Below the pieces are notes generated by a model. The model had not been told where the DNA came from. It saw only the letters and a list, made by a program, of their open reading frames with translations, and searched no databases. The position numbers and the translations under genes were made by a program. A stretch of 12,091 bases of DNA from contig JAILAS010000196.1 of assembly GCA_024681495.1 (NCBI GenBank), positions 1-12,091 on the forward strand, written 5' to 3'. Below, piece after piece: positions 6,683-12,091 of this stretch. Source of the DNA: Eubacterium sp. GTDB lineage: Bacteria > Bacillota > Clostridia > Lachnospirales > Lachnospiraceae. Within the stretch, counting starts at the first letter, position 1. The number at the start of each line of letters is the position of its first letter.

Positions 6683-7993
6683 ATGAATATCAGATTTTAC
6701 AACGCAAGGATTCTTACCATGGAGGGCGACCTCGAGATAATGGAGGGCGAGCTCTGGGTAAAGGGCAACAGGATTGTTTACGTGGGCGATGGCTCGGATA
6801 CGGACAAGATCTACCGTGACGACCCCGAGGGCATGATAATCTGGGACAGGGAGATAGACGTTAAGAGGAACCTCCTCATGCCCGGATTTAAGGATGCGCA
6901 CACCCACACGGCGATGACCTTCCTCCGTTCCTATGCGGACGATCTTCCCCTCGACGAGTGGCTGAACACCCAGGTGTTCCCGAAGGAGGCGCTGCTCACG
7001 CCCGAGGACATCTATACACTTACCAAGCACGGCATAATGGAGTATCTTTCGAGCGGTATTACCGCCGGATTCGACATGTACATGCAGACGTCCATGATTG
7101 CCAAGGCCGCCATCGAGACAGGCTTTCGCATGGTGCAGGTCGGCTCGATAAATAATTTCGGAGGAACGGTGGAAGACTGCGAGGAGGAGTATAAGTACCT
7201 CAACTCGCTGGGCGAGCTTTCGTCCTATGTGTTCGGATTCCACGCCGAATATACCACGTCCCGTGAGATTATGGAGGGCATAGCAGACCTGTCAAAGAAG
7301 TACAAGGTGCCGGTGTTTACGCATTCCTCTGAGACCTCCAAGGAGGTGGAGGGCTGCAAGAAGCGCTACGGCATGACTCCCACCAAGCTCTTCGATTCGA
7401 TGGGTATGTACGACAACGGCGGTGGCGGATATCACTGCGTGTGGATGAGCGATGAGGACCTTGAGATTTTCAGAGATAAGAAGCTCTCTGTCGTGACCAA
7501 TCCCGCATCGAACGCCAAGCTCGCCAGCGGAATCGCACCCATCACGAAGATGATGGACATGGGCATAAACATTGCCATCGGAACCGACGGCGCGGCCTCC
7601 AATAACGCCCTCGATATGTTCAGGGAGATGTACCTGGTTACGGCGCTTGCGAAGCTTCGCGAGATGGACGCGGCCGTGGTAGACGGTGCCGAGGTCCTGA
7701 AGATGGCCACGGTCGGCGGAGCGAAGGCTATGTGCCTGGACGACTGCGACGTACTGGCCCCGGGCAAGTACGCCGACATCGTCATGATAGACATGACGCA
7801 GCCCAACATGCAGCCCGAGAATAACATCGTAAAGAACATAGTCTACGCCGGCTCGAAGAGCAACGTGAAGATGACGATGGTTAACGGCAGGGTGCTTTAC
7901 GAGGACGGCAAATACGACATCGGAATCTCTCCCGAGGAGTTAAACGGGCAGGCAAATGCCATAATTCAGAGGATGATAAGGGATTCCCGGTAG
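6683..7993 (+). CDS. amidohydrolase, MTA/SAH/5'-deoxyadenosine deaminase-like
   Basis: A 436-residue metal-dependent hydrolase of the amidohydrolase superfamily, closest by motif to the MtaD/TrzA/SsnA group that deaminates 5'-methylthioadenosine, S-adenosylhomocysteine, 5'-deoxyadenosine or related purine nucleosides. Metal and catalytic residues are seen in the usual order: DAHTHT (His73, His75), FHAEY (His187), THSSE (His214, Glu217), HCVWM (His251) and GTDGAASNN (Asp302). The C-terminal composite domain ends with APGKYADIVMIDM and a MVNGRVLYEDG turn. Start: GGAGGG (6671-6676) is six bases before ATG 6683; the in-frame ATG at 6677 abuts the ribosome binding site and overlaps the PNP stop. 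Next to a 6-oxopurine phosphorylase, a deaminase producing inosine-type nucleosides makes metabolic sense. Guanine deaminase or another aminohydrolase activity cannot be excluded. Confidence 0.85.
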   Translation: MNIRFYNARILTMEGDLEIMEGELWVKGNRIVYVGDGSDTDKIYRDDPEGMIIWDREIDVKRNLLMPGFKDAHTHTAMTFLRSYADDLPLDEWLNTQVFPKEALLTPEDIYTLTKHGIMEYLSSGITAGFDMYMQTSMIAKAAIETGFRMVQVGSINNFGGTVEDCEEEYKYLNSLGELSSYVFGFHAEYTTSREIMEGIADLSKKYKVPVFTHSSETSKEVEGCKKRYGMTPTKLFDSMGMYDNGGGGYHCVWMSDEDLEIFRDKKLSVVTNPASNAKLASGIAPITKMMDMGINIAIGTDGAASNNALDMFREMYLVTALAKLREMDAAVVDGAEVLKMATVGGAKAMCLDDCDVLAPGKYADIVMIDMTQPNMQPENNIVKNIVYAGSKSNVKMTMVNGRVLYEDGKYDIGISPEELNGQANAIIQRMIRDSR

Positions 7994-8000
7994 ATTTTTC

Positions 8001-8028
8001 TTGCTTTTGTCGGGTAATTTAGTAAAAT
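8001..8028 (+). promoter_or_regulatory. candidate sigma-A promoter for holA
   Basis: TTGCTT (8001-8006) and TAAAAT (8023-8028) are 16 bases apart, just after the amidohydrolase stop, in an AT-rich gap. The predicted start of transcription near 8035 would leave a leader of about 34 bases with a good ribosome binding site before GTG 8069. It would also leave the upstream ATG at 8036 with no leader. Confidence 0.45.
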
Positions 8029-8068
8029 AAAGCTGATGTCCTATGGACAGGGTCCGGAAGGAGTATGT

Positions 8069-9118
8069 GTGGCATCCAGAAAAGAAACAGCAGAATTTGA
8101 GCAGGGCGTTTCCGAGCTCAGGAAAGATCTGGCCGGCGGGAGTTTTCACGGCGTCTACATCTTTTACGGAGAGGAGGCCTATCTCGTTTCTTCATATAAG
8201 AAACAGATAATCGATAAGGTCTTAAAGCCCGGCGACACCATGAATCTCACGGTTTTTACCGACCGATGGGAGGAGGAGTCCTTCATCTCTGCCGCGTCCA
8301 CCATTCCCTTTATAAGCGACTACAGGGTGGTGGTCCTCGAGAACACGGGGATACTTTCCGCGTCGTCGGATCCTGTGTCGGCTTTCCTGAAGGAGAAGCC
8401 GGAGAGCACCATTGTCATCGTGACGGAGGTGGTGACCCGTGATTCGTCCGGGCGGCCGAAGAGCGTCATGGACAGGAGAAAGGGCATCTATAAGGCGTTT
8501 AAGCCTCACGCGCTGGAGATAAACTGTATCAGGCAGACCCCCACGGTGCTGGTCAGATGGGTCAGGGGACTGGCCAAGGGCGAGAAGAAGGCCATGTCCG
8601 AGCAGGCGGCTGTTCGATTCGTCGACAGGGCCGGGATTGATATGACCCTCATCAGCAACGAGATGGAAAAGCTGTTTTCCTACACCATGGGAAGGGACTC
8701 CATCACCGTCGAGGACGTAGACGCTATCACAGGCGGGGTGCCGTCCGACAGGATATTCGAATTCGTCGATGCCGTTGCGGTTGGAGACACGAAGAAGACG
8801 ATGGCGCTCTATTCCGACCTCATGACCCTGGGCACGGGGTCGGGCAGAATCGTCGCCATGCTGATAAGGCACTTTAACCTCCTGCTAAACGCCACCGACC
8901 TGAAGCGCAGAGGGCTTCCGGTTGCGTCGATAGCCAAGGAGATGGGTGTGTATCAGTCCTTTGCGGGAAACTACCTGAACCAGGCAGCCAAGTTCAAGAG
9001 AAAGGAACTGGTGGGCATTTTGGAGAGTTTCGCGCAGATGCAGCATCAGTCGAGGACGGGGCTTATTTCGGCCGATATCGGTCTGGAAATGCTGATTGCC
9101 GGCATATGCGAGCGCTGA
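8069..9118 (+). CDS. holA: HolA, DNA polymerase III delta subunit (clamp loader)
   Basis: The delta subunit opens the beta sliding clamp within the clamp-loader complex during replication. Seen: the N-terminal GVYIFYGEEAYLV segment of the delta fold (degenerate AAA+ without a functional Walker A), a lysine- and arginine-rich middle, IDMTLISNEMEKL of the lid region, then SDRIFEFVDAVAVGDTKKTM and IVAMLIRHFNLLLNATDLKRRG of the C-terminal collar domain. Start: GGAAGGAG (8056-8063) is five bases before GTG 8069, giving 349 residues and a first segment MASRKETAEFEQ. A longer in-frame ATG at 8036 has no ribosome binding site and sits at the predicted transcription start. The location upstream of rpsT agrees with Firmicute gene order. 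Confidence 0.9.
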   Translation: MASRKETAEFEQGVSELRKDLAGGSFHGVYIFYGEEAYLVSSYKKQIIDKVLKPGDTMNLTVFTDRWEEESFISAASTIPFISDYRVVVLENTGILSASSDPVSAFLKEKPESTIVIVTEVVTRDSSGRPKSVMDRRKGIYKAFKPHALEINCIRQTPTVLVRWVRGLAKGEKKAMSEQAAVRFVDRAGIDMTLISNEMEKLFSYTMGRDSITVEDVDAITGGVPSDRIFEFVDAVAVGDTKKTMALYSDLMTLGTGSGRIVAMLIRHFNLLLNATDLKRRGLPVASIAKEMGVYQSFAGNYLNQAAKFKRKELVGILESFAQMQHQSRTGLISADIGLEMLIAGICER

Positions 9119-9190
9119 TTAGGCGTCGTATACAGAGAAGTAGAAGACGGATTGATGATATCCGCTTTACTGATAGAGAAACTCATTTTA

Positions 9191-9202
9191 GTTTACATAA
9201 TG
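9191..9202 (+). repeat. 12-mer GTTTACATAATG, second copy (possible -10 region of the S1 gene)
   Basis: The exact 12-mer is also at 3805-3816. It contains CATAAT (9196-9201), similar to a -10 box, and ends two bases before the ribosome binding site AAGGAGAGG (9204-9212). No convincing -35 is seen 16-18 bases upstream. If it is a -10, the leader would be extremely short, so the promoter role is doubtful. Confidence 0.3.
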
Positions 9203-9220
9203 CAAGGAGAGGTTGTAAAA

Positions 9221-9931
9221 ATGGAAGAAACAATGCAGGATTTTGAGAAGGAGCTGGAAAAGTCTTACGAGGTGATGGGCGACGGTGAGAACAACACCGA
9301 TGAACTTCTCGCATGGGAGAAGGCCAAGGAGTACATGGAGTCCGGAGAGATTCTTTCCCTCGAGATTACCGGCGTGGTGAACAAGGGCGTTATCGTTATG
9401 GTCGAGGGAGTGCTCAGGGGATTCGTTCCCGCATCCAAGCTTTCCCTTAAGAAGGTCGAGGACTTAAACGACTGGCTTGGCAAGACCGTCCGTCTCAAGG
9501 TCGTTACCTGCGATAAGGACGAGAATAAGCTCGTTCTTTCCGCCAGAGAGATTCTGAAGGAAGAGCGCGCTGATGAGAAGCGCAAGAAGCTCGATGCCGT
9601 TGAGGTGGGAGCCGTTATGACCGGTAAGGTCGACTCCATCAAGGACTATGGTGCATTCATCGATCTGGGCGACGGACTCTCGGGTCTTCTTCACGTATCA
9701 CAGATTGCCAATAAGAGGGTTAAGCATCCGTCCGACGAGCTCAAGGAGGGCCAGGAGGTGACCGTTAAGGTAACCCAGAAGAAGGACGGCAAGCTTTCTC
9801 TTTCCATGAAGGCGCTGCTCGATAACTCCGATTCCGAGGACGCTGAGCCCCGCGAGAAGGTGGTTATCCCCAAGGCCGAAAACATCGGTACTTCGCTCGG
9901 AAGTATTCTTCAGGGTCTTAAGCTCGACTAA
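9221..9931 (+). CDS. small double S1-domain RNA-binding protein
   Basis: A 236-residue cytoplasmic protein with two S1/OB-fold repeats, a family used in translation and RNA metabolism. Repeat 1 (about 42-110) is ILSLEITGVVNKGVIVMVEG then RGFVPASKL. Repeat 2 (about 129-198) is GAVMTGKVDSIKDYGAFIDL then GLLHVSQIANKRV and LSLSMKAL, the more canonical copy. An acidic N-terminal 40 residues and a short C-terminal tail (NIGTSLGSILQGLKLD) flank them. It is much shorter than the four-to-six-repeat RpsA of other bacteria, and resembles the reduced S1-like proteins of Firmicutes. Start: AAGGAGAGG (9204-9212) is eight bases before ATG 9221. The open frame extends back to TTG 9152, but those residues are a hydrophobic stretch with no ribosome binding site. 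Ribosome association is inferred only from the fold and from neighbouring rpsT. Confidence 0.85.
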   Translation: MEETMQDFEKELEKSYEVMGDGENNTDELLAWEKAKEYMESGEILSLEITGVVNKGVIVMVEGVLRGFVPASKLSLKKVEDLNDWLGKTVRLKVVTCDKDENKLVLSAREILKEERADEKRKKLDAVEVGAVMTGKVDSIKDYGAFIDLGDGLSGLLHVSQIANKRVKHPSDELKEGQEVTVKVTQKKDGKLSLSMKALLDNSDSEDAEPREKVVIPKAENIGTSLGSILQGLKLD

Positions 9932-9943
9932 TCGAGTTTTACC

Positions 9944-10019
9944 ATATTGTTCCAAAGTCACTTTATTAGGGGGAGATTACGTATTTCCCCTTGACAGTGA
10001 CGTGTAATTGGAATAATAT
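9944..10019. repeat. nested inverted repeat overlapping the rpsT promoter
   Basis: Three concentric paired segments are seen: 9944-9955 with 10008-10019 (12 pairs, one G-U), 9957-9962 with 9996-10001 (GTCACT/AGTGAC, six pairs) and 9969-9974 with 9985-9990 (GGGGGA/TTCCCC, one G-T pair). The 3' arms contain the -35 and -10 of the rpsT promoter. In RNA read from the S1 gene it would fold into one long interrupted hairpin followed by ATTTTC, so a terminator role is also possible. As DNA it may be an operator. Confidence 0.55.
9991..10019 (+). promoter_or_regulatory. rpsT promoter
   Basis: A perfect TTGACA (9991-9996) and TAATAT (10014-10019) are separated by 17 bases, the strongest sigma-A match in the window. 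Transcription would begin near 10026, leaving a leader of about 90 bases before rpsT. No strong stem was found in that leader. The GTTCGAAC palindrome at 10085-10092 is its only notable motif. Confidence 0.75.
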
Positions 10020-10117
10020 ATTTTCGTGTGTTTTCATGGGAAGGGTCCGTGTCCCGAAGTCATCACCCGTGAGTGCACATATTAGTTCGAACGCTTAACG
10101 CATTGGAGGTGAATACA

Positions 10118-10381
10118 ATGGCAAACATCAAATCTGCAAAGAAGAGAATTCAGGTCGCAGAGAGAAATGCGGCAAGAAATAAATCCGTAAAGAGTCGTGT
10201 TAAGACCTACGTAAAGAAGGTTGAGGCGGCTATCGAGGCCGGAGATAAGGCAGCTGCAGAGGCTGCACTCCAGGATGCATCCAAGCAGCTTGCTAAGGCA
10301 GCATCCAAGGGCATCATGCACAAGAACACCGTTGCCAGAAAGACATCCCGTCTTACTGCAGCTGTTGCAAAGATGCAGTAA
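10118..10381 (+). CDS. rpsT: Ribosomal protein S20 (bS20)
   Basis: An 87-residue basic primary 16S rRNA-binding protein of the 30S subunit. The sequence is typical: MANIKSAKKRIQVAERNAARN at the start, then an alanine- and lysine-rich three-helix body, SKGIMHKNTVARKTSRL near residues 63-79, and a short C-terminal end. GGAGGTGA (10105-10112) lies five bases before ATG 10118. The frame is open back to a GTG at 10073, but that extension lacks any ribosome binding site and is not part of the family. The gene stands as its own transcription unit between a strong promoter and a strong terminator. Its codon usage avoids the ATA and AGG codons common in neighbours, as expected for high expression. Confidence 0.98.
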   Translation: MANIKSAKKRIQVAERNAARNKSVKSRVKTYVKKVEAAIEAGDKAAAEAALQDASKQLAKAASKGIMHKNTVARKTSRLTAAVAKMQ

Positions 10382-10407
10382 TTTTAAAATTTATGCGGCT
10401 GATAAGG

Positions 10408-10445
10408 AAGGCCCTCATGTGCTTTTGCGCATGACGGCCTTTTTC
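10408..10445 (+). terminator. Rho-independent terminator of rpsT
   Basis: The stem pairs 10408-10413 with 10436-10441 and, after one C-C mismatch, 10415-10422 with 10427-10434, closing a TTTT loop. TTTTTC at the end provides the U-tract. It begins 27 bases after the rpsT stop and ends just before the next ribosome binding site. Confidence 0.93.
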
Positions 10446-10460
10446 TAAAGGAGTGGGTCA

Positions 10461-11252
10461 ATGAAGAAGGGTGCAAAGACATACGAGGAACTTAGGGCGG
10501 AACTGGACGTAGATCCCGGCAACTACAGACTCAATGTGGAGATGGGGTTCTACTACCTTGACGTCGACAGAAAACAGACCTATCAGTACCTGAAGAGGGC
10601 TCTGAAGTTCTGCGATTCGGCCACCGACACCGGGGCCATCGAGCAGCTCTTCACGGATATGGAGTACGTCTATCCCGAGCTCATGATGGGCATGGAGGAC
10701 ATGCTTGAGCTCCTCGATGAGGACGAGGACTCGAGGTTTTCGGCAGTCTTTGCGGGCGTGGAGACCCACGGAATCGCGCACAGCCTGGAGGTCAGGTACC
10801 CGTTCGCGTCCTTCGTGTGGAATGCCGATCCCGCTATGGTTTACAGGGAGTATCACGACGAGCTGGACTACCTTTTTATGGACGGAGACGAGGTGCTCGG
10901 TTCCTATCCCCAGGTGGTCTTAAGGGCCATGATAAAGGTGTTAAAGCCCGGCGGCAGGCTACTGCTTCGCGTGTCTAACGCCGCGTATTATAAGAGGATT
11001 CTGAGGCTCTTCGAACTCGACAACCCCGAGGGCGTGGGAGAAGACCCCCTCTATCATCCCTTCATGAAAGATGAGATAGCCGCGCTGGTTTCCGGCTGCG
11101 GATTCGACGTGGAGGTTAAGGCTTCCAGGGTTGACGAGGAGGACGTCGCTTTTGGCGAAAAGCTCCTCGCATCGGTGAACAATGTGGCAGCCCTGAAAGA
11201 CAGCACATCATACATGAACAGATACCACATGGTTAAAGCAATTCGGAGATAG
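10461..11252 (+). CDS. class I methyltransferase-like protein with degraded SAM loop and TPR-like N-terminus
   Basis: A 263-residue protein of unknown role. Residues 1-55 include a helical repeat-like segment (NYRLNVEMGFYYLDVDRKQT, then YQYLKRALKFC) resembling a TPR. An acidic linker (ELLDEDEDS) follows, then a class I methyltransferase-like fold. FSAVFAGVETHG (93-104) sits where motif I (GxGxG) belongs, FASFVWNADP (115-124) resembles strand 2 with an acidic end, and LDYLFMDGDEV (136-146) and VLKPGGRLLLRVSNAAYY (160-177) match the post-motif strands. MKDEIAALVSGCGFDVEV (202-219) is the usual C-terminal hairpin. Motif I retains only the outer glycines, so SAM binding is doubtful. AAGGAGTG (10447-10454) fixes ATG 10461. 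It ends four bases before lepA, so the two are probably cotranscribed. No promoter was recognised; transcription may come from rpsT read-through. Confidence 0.75.
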   Translation: MKKGAKTYEELRAELDVDPGNYRLNVEMGFYYLDVDRKQTYQYLKRALKFCDSATDTGAIEQLFTDMEYVYPELMMGMEDMLELLDEDEDSRFSAVFAGVETHGIAHSLEVRYPFASFVWNADPAMVYREYHDELDYLFMDGDEVLGSYPQVVLRAMIKVLKPGGRLLLRVSNAAYYKRILRLFELDNPEGVGEDPLYHPFMKDEIAALVSGCGFDVEVKASRVDEEDVAFGEKLLASVNNVAALKDSTSYMNRYHMVKAIRR

Positions 11253-11256
11253 AAAT

Positions 11257-12091
11257 TTGAGTGATTCGCTTGATAACATTCGCAATTTTTGTATAATCGC
11301 GCATATCGACCACGGCAAGTCCACGCTTGCCGACAGAATTATAGAGATGACCGGAGCTCTGGAAGAGCGCCAGATGCAGGCACAGGTCCTCGACAATATG
11401 GACATCGAGAGGGAGAGGGGCATTACGATCAAGTCCCAGACCGTTCGGTGTTCTTATCATGCCAAGGACGGTCAGGTGTACACCTTCAACCTCATTGACA
11501 CCCCGGGCCACGTGGACTTTAACTACGAGGTATCGAGGTCTCTGGCGGCATGCGACGGCGCCATCCTCGTGGTGGATGCCACGCAGGGAGTGGAGGCACA
11601 GACGCTCGCTAACGTCTATCTGGCCATCGACCACGACCTGGAGATCCTGCCCGTGATAAACAAGGTGGATCTCGCGAGCGCACAGCCCGATGAGACCGCG
11701 ACCGAGATAGAGGATGTCATCGGCATCGAGGCTATGAACGCGCCCAGGGTCTCGGCTAAGACCGGCCTGAACGTTGAAGAGGTCTTAGAGTCCATCGTCT
11801 CCGTGCTTCCCGCGCCCAAAGGCGACGTTGACGCACCGCTTAAGGCCCTTATCTTCGACTCGATCTACGACTCCTACAGGGGCGTTATCGTGTTCATAAG
11901 GGTGATGGACGGACGCGTGCGTCAGGGCACAAAAATCCGCATGATGGCCACCGGCGCTGTGGCCGAGGTGGTGGAAGTGGGATACTTCGGAGCGGGACAG
12001 TTCATCGCCTGCGACGAGCTCTCAGCAGGAATGGTTGGCTACGTCACTGCCAGCCTCAAGAACGTATCCGACACCAGAGTCGGTGATACTG
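11257..12091 (+). CDS. lepA: LepA, elongation factor 4 (3' partial)
   Basis: The first 278 residues of a translational GTPase of about 600 residues that acts on ribosomes during initiation or stalled elongation. All G motifs are visible: AHIDHGKS (15-22, P-loop), RGITI (54-58), DTPGH (81-85), NKVD (135-138) and SAK (166-168). The domain II beta-barrel begins near residue 190 (LKALIFDSIYDSYRGVIVFIRV). The start is TTG 11257: GGAGA (11245-11249), inside the end of the previous gene, lies seven bases upstream, and the protein then reads MSDSLDNIRNFCIIAHIDHG, as expected for LepA, which begins shortly before RNFxIIAHIDHGKS. No ATG exists in frame before the P-loop. The gene runs off the window end. 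Confidence 0.96.
   Translation, partial: MSDSLDNIRNFCIIAHIDHGKSTLADRIIEMTGALEERQMQAQVLDNMDIERERGITIKSQTVRCSYHAKDGQVYTFNLIDTPGHVDFNYEVSRSLAACDGAILVVDATQGVEAQTLANVYLAIDHDLEILPVINKVDLASAQPDETATEIEDVIGIEAMNAPRVSAKTGLNVEEVLESIVSVLPAPKGDVDAPLKALIFDSIYDSYRGVIVFIRVMDGRVRQGTKIRMMATGAVAEVVEVGYFGAGQFIACDELSAGMVGYVTASLKNVSDTRVGDT

Noticed and set aside
6503..7243. Minus-strand open frame of 246 codons opposite the amidohydrolase
   Set aside because: The plus strand encodes the metal-binding motifs of an amidohydrolase in this stretch. The antisense product has no family signature.
8222..8872. Minus-strand open frame of 216 codons opposite holA
   Set aside because: Its composition is rich in His, Arg and Gly, as expected from reading GC-rich coding DNA backwards. 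No initiation signal is seen.
9152..9220. N-terminal extension of the S1-domain protein from TTG 9152
   Set aside because: The hydrophobic 23 residues could suggest a membrane anchor, but there is no ribosome binding site before 9152, and AAGGAGAGG sits correctly before ATG 9221.
10085..10092. GTTCGAAC palindrome in the rpsT leader
   Set aside because: An isolated eight-base palindrome with no second copy or flanking symmetry. It resembles a tRNA T-loop core, but no tRNA arms surround it.
10073..10117. Upstream extension of rpsT from GTG 10073
   Set aside because: S20 starts MANIKSA across bacteria, and the GGAGGTGA site serves ATG 10118.

Overview
The window looks like chromosomal DNA from a Gram-positive anaerobe of the Clostridia, most likely a Lachnospiraceae-type lineage. 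The signs are a holA / S1-domain protein / rpsT / lepA neighbourhood, strong AGGAGG-type ribosome binding sites, an IMP cyclohydrolase of the archaeal PurO type beside a stand-alone AICAR formyltransferase, and moderately high GC with heavy AGG and ATA codon use. All genes are on the + strand and densely packed. I see no mobile element, CRISPR array, tRNA or rRNA. No species can be named from the sequence alone.

Region 1 (1-836) is the 3' part of an Ldh/malate-dehydrogenase-family oxidoreductase, followed by a probable Rho-independent terminator. Region 2 (979-3783) is a two-gene potassium uptake unit, trkA (cytoplasmic NAD-binding regulator) and trkH (membrane pore). Region 3 (3848-7993) is a purine block: purO-type IMP cyclohydrolase and a PurH-C-type AICAR formyltransferase, which together do the last two steps of IMP synthesis. 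They are followed by a 6-oxopurine nucleoside phosphorylase overlapping an MTA/SAH/5'-deoxyadenosine-deaminase-like amidohydrolase, which together would deaminate and phosphorolyse nucleosides for salvage. Region 4 (8069-12091) holds replication and translation genes: holA (clamp-loader delta), a small double-S1-domain RNA-binding protein, rpsT (ribosomal protein S20, with a good promoter and a very good terminator), a methyltransferase-like protein with a degraded cofactor loop, and the first half of lepA (elongation factor 4), cut by the window end.

Several starts are placed from ribosome binding sites rather than at the longest reading frame: 4573, 5838, 6683, 8069 (GTG), 9221, 10118 and 11257 (TTG). 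No gene-free stretch exceeds 300 bases; the longest is 9932-10117, and it holds a nested inverted repeat wrapped around the rpsT promoter.

Most of the window is ordinary housekeeping content. The points most worth a second look are the split PurO/formyltransferase solution, the inverted repeat around the rpsT promoter, the methyltransferase-like protein where sporulation genes often lie, and a 12-base identical element upstream of two unrelated genes. I found no clear evidence of a wholly new system.
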